Source: Zonotrichia leucophrys gambelii (lineage: Eukaryota; Chordata; Aves; Passeriformes; Passerellidae). Taken from it: 64,000 nt of DNA. Below the pieces are notes generated by a model. That model searched no databases and was not told the DNA's origin. It saw only the letters and a program-made list of their open reading frames with translations. The stretch lies in the NCBI RefSeq assembly GCF_028769735.1, contig NC_088173.1:7027038-7091037 (forward strand), in the 5' to 3' direction. The position numbers and the translations under genes are program-made. This document shows, one piece after another, positions 37,001 through 50,100 of this stretch; position 1 is the stretch's first letter, and each line of letters begins with the position of its first letter.

Positions 37001-40000
37001 GCGCATTTAAACACACACCCACACTCTCAGAGGCCCCAGTTACATAAGAGTGTGAAGCAATTAAAGCCTCCTGGTTTAGAAATAATGTTATTTATTGCAG
37101 CTGATTTCATGCCTCCCTTCTTACATGCAGTGCTTCTTAAAATCACAGCCTTGGTGTGCCCCATCCCTGTGCTGGGAGGAGGCATTTCATGCCATGGCTT
37201 CAAGTCCCTTTGATCCCAGCGCTGCAGCCAGGGAAAGAGCAGGAGCACAGTAATGCTTCTCCTGCCTATGCACTTGATTTCTCAGGCATGGAAATGGAGT
37301 CAGGAGGATAGAACAAATCACAATAATTTCAGATGTTGTTAGGCTTAATTTGTAGACTTAAATTGTGTAATTAAGTCATAGAAGCACTAGCTCTTAGGGG
37401 CATCTGATGCCATCAGACTTGCACTGCTGAGTTAAAAAATAAGATACTGGTTTTCTGTGTGCATTTCAAATTAAAATTACTTTCAGCTGAAGAAAACTTC
37501 GTCATTCAAGGCCTATGGGGATAAAATTTGAAGGCATGGTGGTAGTTAAGAGACTCACAATAACAAATTACAAAAAGACAGAAACTATGTAACTTTCTTT
37601 AAAAATAAAGATATGTCAAATAAACATAAAAACATAAAAAGAACTATACTGATCAAATTACATTTAATAGGAGAAAATGCTGTACCTTACTGCCCTCTGT
37701 ACCAATTTAAGTGGTAATATTGCAATTAGTAGCACTTAGGTTTTTTGTTGATAAACCTTCTAAACAGGGAGATATGTTCATTTTTGCTTGAAAAAGTCAG
37801 GTTGCCTCAGTTTAGTTCCTTTCTGGACCAAATAGACTGTGTGTTGTTGTGTTACCACAAGGAGTTTCTTAGAAATAGTTTGATAATAAATTAATAATTT
37901 GCCAGAAAAGAACAAAAACAGAAGTTCTATGTTTGAAACATACCACTGTTTTTCTAAACTTATCTTCTTTTATGTTACCAAGTACTTCATCATGGATTTT
38001 CCTAGGAGTAAGAGTATCCCAAAAATCTTTTAAGTCCATACTTCTGACAGGTTTTGCTCCTTTTCCTGTCAAGATCCTCTGGTTGTTCAATGACTAGTGT
38101 TTCTGAAAGACTTTAAAATTTTTACCATCTTCCAGTATAGTTCACAGGGCCAAAAGTAGCATTTCCAATTAATTAATCTGTGAATGAGAGCAGCTTCCCT
38201 GAGGTGGTCTTATGTTGTGCTCTAACCCTTACCTTGTGCTCAGTTCACTTTGCTACTTTGCTCAGCAACTAACTGGTTGCAAAATTTTTATCTTGGCTCC
38301 AGCCTCAGTTTTCATGTTGAGCTGATATATAATGCAGAAAAAAAAAAAAAAATCTCATGGTAAATGATAAGTATGAGTAATCAACTTGAAACAAGTAGGG
38401 TCAATACCTGTGCTTCACCTGATAAGCAGTGTCTGCAGCCCCCTCCCCTAGGTCCTACAACATTTCCCTTCTCTTCCATCATTGCTACTACCCATCTACC
38501 TTTTTTTCTACCATACCCTCTTTTTTTTTCTCCCTGAGATGCCCACTCCTCACACAGGGCTTGGCAGCTTTCTTCATTTGCACTGTCTGGCTGGCCAATA
38601 TGCTGAACAGCACCGTGGGCATCTTAACAGCTTTCATATGCCACATATTGTGCACAGCATACCATAATAGATAAGATTTATTAAGTGTTTAACTGGAAAT
38701 CAGGCACTAATCAAATAATCAAGCTCTGCTGTTTAGAGCCATTTCCAGAATGAGTGCTCTGCTCATGTCCTGCCAAGGATTTGACCTGAAATCATTCCAG
38801 TTATTAAGCTGATCCAGTGCCTCAGGCACTCTGAGCCAGTGAAGGGCAAGAGAGCAAGTACCAAAGAGAGACACAAACATCTTTACATAGAGGGAAAACC
38901 CATGTGCAAGATGTTAACCAAACAGTAGGTGGTATCTCTGACTCAAAAGACTTCATTATCTAAGTTACAAGTCTTAATACTTTGATAAAGGAAACAACTG
39001 AGCCAAAACAAAAGCATGTAGGAATCCAGCTGGTGTGAAAAACAAATTTTTTCTTCTCCAGCGCCCATTGTCCTGAGTTCACGAGTTAGAAAAGGTGGTC
39101 CTGGTTACAACTTACCACCTGTCATTATCAGATTGAAAGACTGTATATTATAGTAAAGGGAAGGGGGCTGAAAAAGTTGTCTGTAGGAAGTTTTCCACAG
39201 CTAGGAGAGGTAATAGAAGAGACTAGATGTTTTGGGGATGTAGGGAACCTCAAAAGCAAGACTTCAGCTGAGAATGACCTGCAGCTCTGGTAACAGGATA
39301 ATTTGTATCTTAGAGATCACTCTGTGTGTATTTAGGACACTTTCTTTAGATGCTATTAACATTTCCTGCTGGAACATTAGGAATTGGCATGAATACATAT
39401 TTGAGTAATTGTAAAATAAATTAATGTACTTCAAAACTATTTTACCTTTCATCCTGCCTCTTACCAAATACTGATGATGAAATATTGCACTTAGACATAT
39501 TGGCAATTCCAGAGAAGCCTGAGAAAGCCCCACAGTTCGTTTCTTTGAATGTTGCAAGTGTTAGTGGTGCTATAGTACCTGCACAACACCTGTGGTTAAT
39601 AGAGGCTTAGAAACTGACAGTGACTGATCCCCTGTAACAACCTGAAGTAACTGATGTAAAATATATCCTCGGAATTAGAAAGTTTTCCCCTTGCTAACTG
39701 ACATCTACTTTGTTGCATTCTAAGCCCATGCTGTCTTTACTTTGCAGGTCAAAAAGTCGGCAGCTAGTCAAGTCAGCAATAGTCTTTCAGGTACTTGAAA
39801 ACTGCAATATCTTATCTCCTATATGTCTTCTCTGTACTGTGTTAAATACAAGCTGTTGCAGATTCTCCTTCTTTTTACACATCCCACTAGAGCATATGCC
39901 ACTTTTCCTTCTGCAACAGCTTGACAGTGGTCCACATTCTTTTTGTAAGCTACATCTTGCTCAGAGCTGCTTCTTATTCTCTGTCCTGTATATATACACA

Positions 40001-40004
40001 TTCA

Positions 40005-40006
<2 letters not shown>

Positions 40007-40035
<29 letters not shown>
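40007..40035. repeat. (TA)n microsatellite
   Basis: An uninterrupted TA tract of about 14 units lies in intron 3. Confidence 0.96.
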
Positions 40036-40036
<1 letters not shown>

Positions 40037-43000
40037 GATGGGGATACTGTACACATTATTACTGTTGAGCATAGAACTTGAATGTGTCATAAACTGAATC
40101 ACATCACATTTTTTTCAGGCTGTTTTCTGAATTTATCAAGATCTCGACACAAATACAAGATAGGTAAAGGAAAAGACATAGCAGAATCTTTTCTGTCATT
40201 ATAATCATTGCTTTATCTATTACAGACAGAAATTTAAACAAATCCTGTCCCAAAAAACCAAAACAAAAACAAAACAAAAAAAAAACACCCAAAAAATGTA
40301 CAAATAAAAATGAAACAAAACCACAGTTCTGTCACTAAATGTTTAAGGTTGAATTCACCACTACTGTGACAGGCTTCTATCTTAAAATTTCTTTATAACC
40401 TTCTTATAGATAGTGACAATTTCCAGTGACATTTTCTCACATAGAAGGAATGCTGAAAACCCACAAAATAAAGCCAGAATGGGAGCTCAGTCCTCTCAGT
40501 ATCTCTGATAGTGTACAATATCAAGCCACTTAAAGTAACCATGAGTAATTGAAAAGTCACAATATTTTACTACTTCATTTTAGTACTTCAAAACATGACA
40601 CTGTTTTTTAATATAATCTTTTTTTCCCTTTCTTTTTCCTGTTGTTTTTTTTGTTGGTTTTTTTTTTTTTTTTGAGATGTGATGCCTGTCAGCTTCTAGG
40701 AGCCATAGAGAACAGCATATTGAACTTCTTGTACTGTAATAGAATCCAAGCAAAATAGTCCAGTTCATAACACATCAGATAATTATTGAAGCAAGAGATG
40801 CTGCACTCCCTCTGCTCATAACAAAGGATGGAAAGTATTTTAAAAGGGTAATGCAGGAATCAGCACAGTATTTTTTCGGTGTAATATTTAGGATAATGTG
40901 ACCAACTCCCTATTTACAGTATTACAGCGTACACATCAAAATAGTGCAAGGAGTTAAACATGAAGCAAGGATTAGAATTGCTAAATTCCAACTCCAAATG
41001 CCATTGCAAACAATGGTGTATTTGAATTACCTCAAAATAAATGTGATTAGTAGGCAAAGATTAGAAAGAAGAGCTAAGGCCTTAAATCAGTCTTGCTGAA
41101 TATCTGAAATGCTGTGACATTCAAAATGTCTGTCCAGAATCAAATAATCTGTCTGAGAAATCTATAGAGATATAGTAAAGCAGCACTTGTCAAAATTGAG
41201 AATATCTCCACTTATTCATTTCATATTTTAATACTGAGTCAGAGTAAGGGTTCTTTACCTCAGAAAGAAAAAATTACAGATCATAGTCACCTTCGGCTGC
41301 AAAAGACAGAGAGCAGCTTATAGGCATGGAAATTACCACAGATAATTTTCCATTCTTTCTCAATCTGTATAAGAAAGAACAACAGCTCCCACAAACGCTG
41401 CCCCACCTCTGAACTTCAGCAGCTTATGGTAACTTATGCAAAAAAGCAAATCCACAGCCCTCACCTTGCTGTGGGAACAGGTAGGGCAAGAAAAACCTGG
41501 ACTGGCATGATTTAATACCTGCCAATGATGCTACTGCTCAGAAGATATATTTTATAGTACTAAGTAGTGCAAAATCTGTGAAGACCAACTGTGGTTTATA
41601 CATGACATCCATGACAGGATGGATTTATAAAAGACAGCTCTGAGAAGTTGCTAGGTAACAGTGTCTTGTCCTCACAACTGCTGGTTGCTGATGATCTGTT
41701 CTCACGATGCTCTGCTGCATCTTCTTGTCCTTGCTCAAAACTAGTGTGGATACAGATTTTCAAATAAAAGTAGATCTGAGATGATTTCTCTAATTTACAA
41801 ATGTTTCCTTTGCCAACCTTTTGAAAGTCTGCCTAATTCATCACCCTTAGACCAAACACAGCTCTTCATATTTCCAGGAAATTACTGCCTGGCCCTCAAT
41901 GCTCACTCTTTGTGACAGACCAATTAAGAAAGTTTTCAACAGAAAGCTCACCCCTCTGCCTGATTTTATTAAGAGAATACATGACCTACAATATTGTGTT
42001 CAGTATGGTGTCAACTCAAAAAAAAAAAAAAAAAAGCATTCCAGCAGCACATAAAGGAAAGGTAACTTTAAGGATATCCAAGAAAAAACTAGCTCTGCAC
42101 CAGGACTCTTAGAGGACCTGAAATGGCCTAGGGGAACAAAGATGGTAGCACCAAAACAAATGCAACATATATATAAGGCAAGTTCCCCACAACCCATTGT
42201 AAATAATAAAACACATCTGCTGCAGACATAACATCACTGGGATTTGTATGATTGAATGTGACAGCCAAGGAACTCTGTCACTAACAGTGGCTTTGCTTGG
42301 GCTTTGTTTATTTCCAAGCATGTTAACACAGCTTAGCCATTCCTTTGCTTCATTTCACTGTGGCATTTTGTCCTTCCCGTTGTTTTTAAAAGCAGAGTGA
42401 GTGATACATTATAGATCATTGTCAGCCAGAGTTAGCAATTCAAAGCTAAGAAGTCACTCTCTGAGGAGTGAGCTGGTACAGCAGTTCCCTGGGGCCTCAG
42501 GTCTGAGGTGAGCGCAGGACCTGTAAAGGAACAGCTTAGCTGCCCCATCTATTCACTGTGATGCTTTGCTCCCCAGCAGTGCAGGCAAAAGCCATGAAAA
42601 CCTGGCTGCAAGAACCCAAGGAAAAGAAACAAATTCATTTTACTGTGCAGAAAGCTCTCAAAGGCTGTGTATCATTGGTCAGATCCATTATAACAGAAGC
42701 TGTAACTTCAATTGATACTTCAAGTTATCCCAAACTGCCCAACAGTGGTGTCCTGCTTCTGGCAGTTTTGATCAGTTCCAGTCAGGAGAAGAGTTATTAG
42801 CTTAATAAATTCTGTTCAGCCAGAAGCCAAGTATTCTCAAAAACAGATGTTTGAAGTAATCATTATATTCTTCTGCTGGGCTTCTTATTTTTCAGTGTAT
42901 TGCCCTAAGCATTCTTTGTACTATCTAGAACTAATGGCTTCATATTAGAGACTCTCTAAAGGCAAACAAGAGTTTTTAAGGTTGCCTTACACCCTTTGCA

Positions 43001-45599
43001 ACAAGTGCCACAATTCAAGTGCTTCTGAACCCCCCCTCACTCATGTTGTAGACACTCTTCCCAAGTAGGCCAGAGACTTGCTCTTTCACCAAGGTTAAAG
43101 CTGCACACTCATTAGGTGCCATGACTTCAAGCTAGGCTGTACAGTGTACCCTGGACAGAAGCCCTCCTCCACCCATGACACACAGTGTGTCTCTGGAGGC
43201 AGGGCCTCACCACTTTGCCAGGATTATCCTCCTTGAATAATTCATACATCCTACTGCCAGTGGTGTTTGCTGTTTGGGGACTTAGTTCATTAAAATTTTG
43301 TCATAACAAAGGCACTTAGTACATGAAATAAAAGACAATGGCACATCTGACCACTACGAAACCTTAAAATTTTCCTTGAAACCTTTGTTAAGTTCAACTT
43401 TTTTAGGCACAAAATGGATTTTGCTGCTTACTTCAGCCCCTTACCCTTCCAAATTCCCTTTTCAGTGTACAATGCAACTAATGTCAGCATCTTTACCAGC
43501 ACAAAATACTTTCAGAAATAATCTTGTTTCCCTGGTATCTTTCCAGTTCTTCAGAGTACACCTGAGTTTGCAACTTACCAAGTGTTGCTTCTTTGTTACT
43601 TTTAGTCAATCACAATCAGTCTTCCAGGACATACTGGGTTATGCCTTCAGCCCATTATTGTGACACTACAACACATTCCCCCATTCCAGTGTACAGCGCC
43701 TTGGTCAGCTGGCTACAGGCACAGCAACCACATCTTTTCCTCAAGGAAACACAGTATTTTCTAGAAGCTGTTCTATAGTTTAGAAATGTCCTGTACCCTG
43801 TATGTGTTTGAATCTGTTCCTTCTTCCTTCTTCCAAAGACTTCTGTTGCTACTCAAAAAATATTCAACAGATTTCTTTTTTTTTTTAATCTGAAGCATTG
43901 GTAGGAGTGATACTGGACACAAAAGGAAGAGTTCAAAGAAAACTGAGATTTTTCACGCATGTATCACAGCTGTAGATTTCCTCTGATTATCTCTGCTGCC
44001 ATAGTGCTCTTTTTTCTTTGTTGTATTACGTGGGCTGCCATCAGCTGCCAGTCTTGGGTTAGGTTCAGCTGTGAGTTGTTTGGAACACTAGTCTTGAAAT
44101 CATTTGTTTGTAACCAGAGATTTCACTTACCACAGCTGCAGGCTGTACTATGCAACTCTCCATTTCTGTTTTGTAAATAATTTTGCAGACCTTTCAAATC
44201 CTAAATCCCTAATTTTCTACTGGTGGCTAAATGTTATGTATTAAAGTCTTCTTCAGTGAATACTGGCTTCTCAAAACTTCCCTCTTCATAACACAACAAA
44301 TGATTAAGAACAATCATTTTGATATTTGTTCCCTAATTAGCACTGGATTTATTCTTCCTTGTAGTCATCTCAATGCCAAACTAGTCAGTGCAGTTCCTCA
44401 TTGCCACAGATCTTTACCCATTAACCTTGCACACATCACAATATAAACCAGGTGCTGTGCTGGATGTATTCCACATGAAAACAAAAATACAGTAGTTTCA
44501 TTATTTTTAAACCAGTTTGAAATAAATATGATGTCTACAATTTTACAGTAAATAAAATTATGTAATTAAGCTCCCTTTCAGTATGAAGAGTGAGTTTAGT
44601 TCATATCATACTTCTGTTTGGAGCTGCTTTTCTCTATATTGGATCCACTTCAGAATGGATCATCCAAAACCTTCCTAGACAAGTACATGAATGCTTGTTT
44701 TTAACTGCCTGTGTTGTATAGCACAACAACATCATTTTCAACAGACATCAATATCAGAAACAAAATGACAATGTAGATTACCATCATTCTACCTGAGTCA
44801 CCGAAATTATATATCGAGGTCAAACCTAAACATCTGGGACTCTAGGAAGTGCTTTAGCTAGTTGAGCTCACCACATGCCCAGTGTGCCCCTTTGGTGAAC
44901 ATATCTGCCATAGATGTTTGAGCAAAAGTGTTCATAAGGTGCAAAAGTAGGAAGCAGGAGACAAGTCAGGTACCCAGAAATTTCACTGAGAAGTTAAACA
45001 AAATACTTGCAAAAAAAAGTTTGTAAGATTATCCATTTTTTTCTAATGAATGGATGCCTGAAAATTTCCCTTGCATATAATATACCTGTTAATACCATAT
45101 GTCAGCTCAAAGTCCCCAGAGCACATCACATACTTGTTCATTTGCCTGCATTTCTCACTTCCTATCTTGCTGTGACTTTAAGGGAAAAGGTATTTTACTG
45201 TTCATGAGATGTTTCTACTTTATCCGCTCTCTTTAAAACTGGTTGTTAGTTCACCCATTAACATTAACTGCAGCAGCAGAGCTATCAGATGTGGAAAGCC
45301 AATTCTCTCACTAAACATTTAGGCCTTTATAGAGTAATAAGGCAGAAAGCAGCTAATGCAGCATGCAATGTGCTAGCAGAATGTGTGAAGCACTACAGCT
45401 TAGGTAAACCCATCTGAGTCTAATTCACCTTTTGCATGATCTCAGTAAGCATTTCAATCTTCTGAATAAACGTGTATTGGTGAAGGGTGATTGCCTAAGT
45501 CTGAAAAGCCAAATTCTTCTCAGTCGACATTGTGGCTGCATAAATATCCAGGATTTAAGCCACCTAAAAACTGCAAACTTTTCATAAACTACATTGGTA

Positions 45600-46320
45600 A
45601 AAATCACAGAACTGTTGAGGGTGGGAGACATCCTTAGAGGTAATTTGGTCCAACTCCTCTGCTCCAGCAGGGCTACTGTGTCTTGTACAGCACCATTCCC
45701 AGACAGCTTTTGAATATCTCCAAGAATTGAGACTCTGTGACCTCTCTTGATTACATGTACCAGTGCTCAGTCAGCCCTCACAGTGAAAAGCATGTTTGGG
45801 AAATTCAGGAGAAACTTCTGTGTTTCAGTTTGTGCCTGCTCACTCTTGTCCTGTCACTGAGCACCACTGGAAATAGCCAGGCTCTGTCCTCTTTCCACAA
45901 TCCCTTCAGGTGTTTACAGACATGAATGAGATTGCCCCTCAGCTTTCTCTTCTCCAGGCTAAACAGCCCCAGTTCTCATATCCTTTCCTCACAGGAGAGG
46001 TGCTTCTGTCCCTTAAACACCTTTTTAGCTCTTTAATTAAACTCTCTCCAGCAGTTCCATGTATGCTTTCTTCTGAGGAGCCCAGAACTGGACACAATAT
46101 CCAGCTTTGGTCATGCCAGGGCTGAGTAGAGAAAGGATCACCTTCACCAACCTGCTGGCAACATGTTGTTTGACAGACACAGCCCAAGATACCATTAAGC
46201 TTCTCTGCAGCAAGGGCACATTTCTGGCTCATGTTCAGGCCACTTTCCAGGTGAGTATCCACCAGTATATACCAGTGAATAGTGGTGTTCCTACCCAGAG
46301 GCAGGAATTTACATCTCCAC
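45600..46320 (-). mobile_element. CR1 LINE, 5'-truncated, antisense orientation
   Basis: Read on the minus strand this is the C-terminal part of CR1 ORF2 plus its 3' end. Recognisable fragments include LNMSQKCALAAEK and GILGC near 46180-46235, and YCVQFWAPQ near 46080-46105. They fall in different frames, so the copy is frameshifted and inactive. The element's 3' end is at the left near 45602. Its truncated 5' end runs directly into a TA/TG microsatellite at 46323. Confidence 0.93.
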
Positions 46321-46322
46321 AA

Positions 46323-46370
46323 ATATGTGTATATATATATGTGGGCATGTATATAGATATATATATTTAT
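46323..46370. repeat. TA/TG-rich microsatellite at a CR1 edge
   Basis: Imperfect TATGTG/TATA repeats abut the truncated 5' end of the minus-strand CR1. Confidence 0.9.
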
Positions 46371-47084
46371 CTCTGTGATTTGCATCAAGGAATTGCAAAT
46401 TTCTTAACCAAATGTTAATTTTCTCCTGTGGTGTAGCTGCAGGGAGTGTTTTAAGCAATAAATACTAATTGAGTTGAGAGTAGCTGCTATATCCAAACTA
46501 CTTGAAAGGATGAAAGGCAATTTCCCTCCTAAGGAATCCAGAAATCACTTGGGATTGCAAGTCTACCAAAATTTCAAGCAGAAATTTACTAAAACCTTCA
46601 GAGGAGCCACGTGCTTGCAATTCCCCAAGCAATGACAAATACACTTTGGCTTGGTTCTGAATCAAAGAAAAAGGTCTCAAAAAATATACTCAGTACAAAG
46701 ACGCTATTTCTAGTGCCAGAGCTACAGCTTTTCAAAAGATTCAGCTGCTATATCATAGTAGGTAGAAAGTTAAAAGGATGCCCTCAGTAGTTGATTCCAG
46801 ACCCTCTTTCTATGCTGAAGACACCATGCTTTCTTTTGTTTTGTCTCCAGTTCCCAAAGTCTACACATTCTCAGTCTGAACAAGTATTGCAAAACTAGCA
46901 GCAAAGGAAACATTATACTGATTTCTTTTTTATTTCTCTTCCTTTTTGATTTTCAAATTAAAAAGTTTAAAGAGCCTTCAAGAGACATATCTTTTCCCAT
47001 GTATACCTATTTTGACATTTCTTACCAATTAAAGTGTGACATTTTCTATAATACAATATAATAACTACAGTCCTTTAATGAGTG

Positions 47085-47172
47085 TAATTAATTGAGTCTC
47101 AGAACATCTCTGTGAAATAGCCAAGATTATTTTACAGATGTGTGAGCTGAGGCACAGAGAAGTTAGGACCAA
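47085..47172 (+). mobile_element. Ancient MIR-like SINE relic
   Basis: TTATTTTACAGATGTGTGAG followed by CTGAGGCACAGAGAAGTTAG closely resembles the MIR core (CCATTTTACAGATGAGGAAACTGAGGCACAGAGAGGTTAAG). Weaker resemblance extends upstream through ATTAATTGAGTCTCAGAACA. Core-SINEs of this type predate the mammal-bird split, so a relic in a bird intron is plausible and could mark a conserved or exapted element. Confidence 0.65.
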
Positions 47173-50100
47173 GAGAAAATAAGAAAAATACTCAGTTCAA
47201 ACTCACCACAATAATTCTTACACAAATGCTGATAAGTTTACATTTCTTGATACTGGCAGCTTATTACTTTCCAAGACATTCAGAATTGTTTGTTAATTAT
47301 GAATTGGAACTGGTTTTGAATAGTCTGTTAGGCTCTCCCCCTACCCCCCAACCTTATTTTGCTCCTTCCTTCAGAGTTCAGCATATAGTTGAAAGTCTGT
47401 ATTTCAGCATCTGAAGATGCCACGCATAGATGACTTATGAAGGTCATTAAAGAAATAAAAATAATAAATTTCTGAAACTGGTTATGGTGGAGGTCCATAG
47501 TGGATTAATCAGCCTTACCTGTCACTTCTACAGCAGATTGGAACATTATCATTACATATTTTAGCAACAAAAACTCACTACTATGTCTAGCCTCACTGTG
47601 ATTTATAAAACATGCCACTGAATGTTGTAAATAGGTAAAATAGTAAATACTGGCTAAATAGCACATAAAAATTAGAACAGTAAAGCATGGCATAGTAGAT
47701 ATAGCTGCCAAAAAATCATGTTTTTAAAATTCTGACAGCATTCCAGGGCTAGAATTATTTTAATTTCTCCTTGTTTCCAAATTCTTCTTAGTTACATCTT
47801 TGGATAAGTGGCCCGATTTTTTAAAAACCGCTAGAATCCACAGACCTGCTCCTTGGGAGTGTTTCAGCATGTGGCACATATCTGGGGTTTGTGCCTGGCT
47901 TTTGAAGTCCTGGGTGTAGTTGCAGAATGCAACTGTAGACCTGTTAATGGTCATGGGAATTAAGGCAGAAAGAGTTGAAAACTTGTTAAAAGTCTGCATG
48001 ACATTCCATACAGTGTCAAAGAAAAGACACTTAAGCAAAGCAAAACTCTGTCAGGACATTTTTCAGGGATTGTTTTTGGACTTTTCCCTTTCCAAACCAC
48101 AGAAGCCTTGAAGAGTATGTCCCAAAAACAACTGTTGGCATCACATGTCAGATTTCCAAAGTGATTGCCCAGGAGGTTTTTTTCATAAAACTGTCCTCTG
48201 GAGAAAGAAATAATATCCTCAGTATAACTGGGCTGGCAATCTAAACTAAAAATGGTAATCAAAGGATTAGCAATGTCATATTCTGTAAAACAGACAAATT
48301 AATAGCATTAATTCATGTTTGTTCCAACTCAATTTTTGAGCATATTTTTATTTTTCTTTTTAAATTATTTTCCCATTTATGTAGCACAATATTTATGAGT
48401 CAATTTCAAAGGGGTTTTATCACAGGGTTTTGACTCAAATCTCTGTAGGTGGCTCTTTAGCACAGAGCAGAGTTCATTTACAGAGCAGTTGTTTTAACAT
48501 CTGCCACCACTCAGCAGGACAGGTGACCTATTTTGTATTTTGGCTTTTGTAAAAGTCTTACAGTGCCATGTGGTCCTTTAGACATTGTGATCTGGTTCTA
48601 AAGATCATCCTTTTAAAGCTCATTCTTTGTTGTATACTTGTTTATTCAAGGCTTGAAATTTATACTTTCAAGTAAACTACTAAGGGTTTAGTCAGCACAA
48701 GTATAAACCCAACACTTAGTTAAGAGAAACATGCCCTAAATCAATTCATGCTCATTGAAACCTCACTAATGAAGCACTTGGCATGTCTAGTTTTCTTTCT
48801 GATAAACATGTGTTCATGAAGTGATGTGTGTGTTCATGATGAAGTGAACCATGTGCTGACACAAGGTTCCGATGCACCTGCATCTTGATCTCCCAGAAAG
48901 GACCAGATAGTACATGTCACTACTACAGGCATGTGTCAGGGAAGAAGGCACAAAACATCTTTCCAGTTCTTGGCTATATTATAAGTTGCTTTATAAACTG
49001 GTCCTTCCATACTAGTCCCTGGACCAGAACCTACACGTAGTGCTAATTTTCTGAATCTCATACAGATACAGTATTATGATTCTCAAACAGACATAGCAGA
49101 GCTTCTTTTTACTTATTTGTCTATTTACATGGATGCTTCATCTCAGGTGGCTACATAACTCTTTCCTAATTCAAGCCTCCTTCCCCCACCTACACAGACA
49201 CAGGATTTTAATCAGACTAATTGTAGTCTACTTACAGTGGATAAACAAGTGAACAAAAATTCACCCACCCAATCTCCTTGGTGGGTTGCCAAAGATATGT
49301 GAGAAAGGAAAACATAAAAACAAAGAACTCTCCTGCCATGTAGTTGAAGAGACAATTTGTCCTACCAGCATCAGAGGCTAATGATAATTAAATGTGAACT
49401 AAAAACAGGAAAGCAAGCTGGTAGGTACTGAACAGGAAAGAACAGTTCACCATGGCAAGTGTAATTATACTCTTAGGGTTTAAAGTAAGAAAAATTGTAA
49501 ATAACAGCTACTTCTGTATTGACTAGTGTCAACACAAAATGGTTTTAATGTTCTGAACTTCTAGGAGTAGTGTATATTCCTGTCTCTGAGTTTCAGAAAA
49601 CATTTCTCACCCAGCACCACCCTAGCATTTGTTAGGATCAAAGTGAAGGAGAAATTCCCATATGGTTTCTGTGACTCAGACAGCTGACCAAGAAATCCCT
49701 GAAGAATCACAGCAAAAAATATCTTGATATAAATTCAAAAAGGTGGAAAAAACATGATGTAGAGATAGATGTCTTGGGCATATTTTTATTAATTGAGTCC
49801 AGCTGGAAATGACAGAAGAGGAAGAATAAATGTGGCAGATGCCAAAGCAGGAAAAACACAAGAAGAGAAAACAAAACACCAACATTTGCTACTTTATTTT
49901 AAACATTATTATTTAAGAAAAAGTCCAGTCGTAAGCCAGAAGAAAATGTTATTCACCAAGTAATTTGTGTGTTGCTGAAGAAAAGTTAAAACCCTTACAA
50001 AAGTTCTGAAATATTGTAAAACAAAGATATCATTGTGGGGACCATGTGAGGACCTAAAAACATGAAAATAGTGATTCACTTCCTCTAGGAAAACCACAAA

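Noticed and set aside
38665..38715. TTTATTAAGTGTTTAACTGG plus AAATCAGGCACT, slightly like the 5' part of MIR
   Set aside because: Too short and diverged, and the MIR core does not follow.
45939..46388. 149-codon minus open frame
   Set aside because: It is part of the CR1 ORF2 C-terminus fused by chance to microsatellite-encoded Ile/Tyr repeats, not a host gene.
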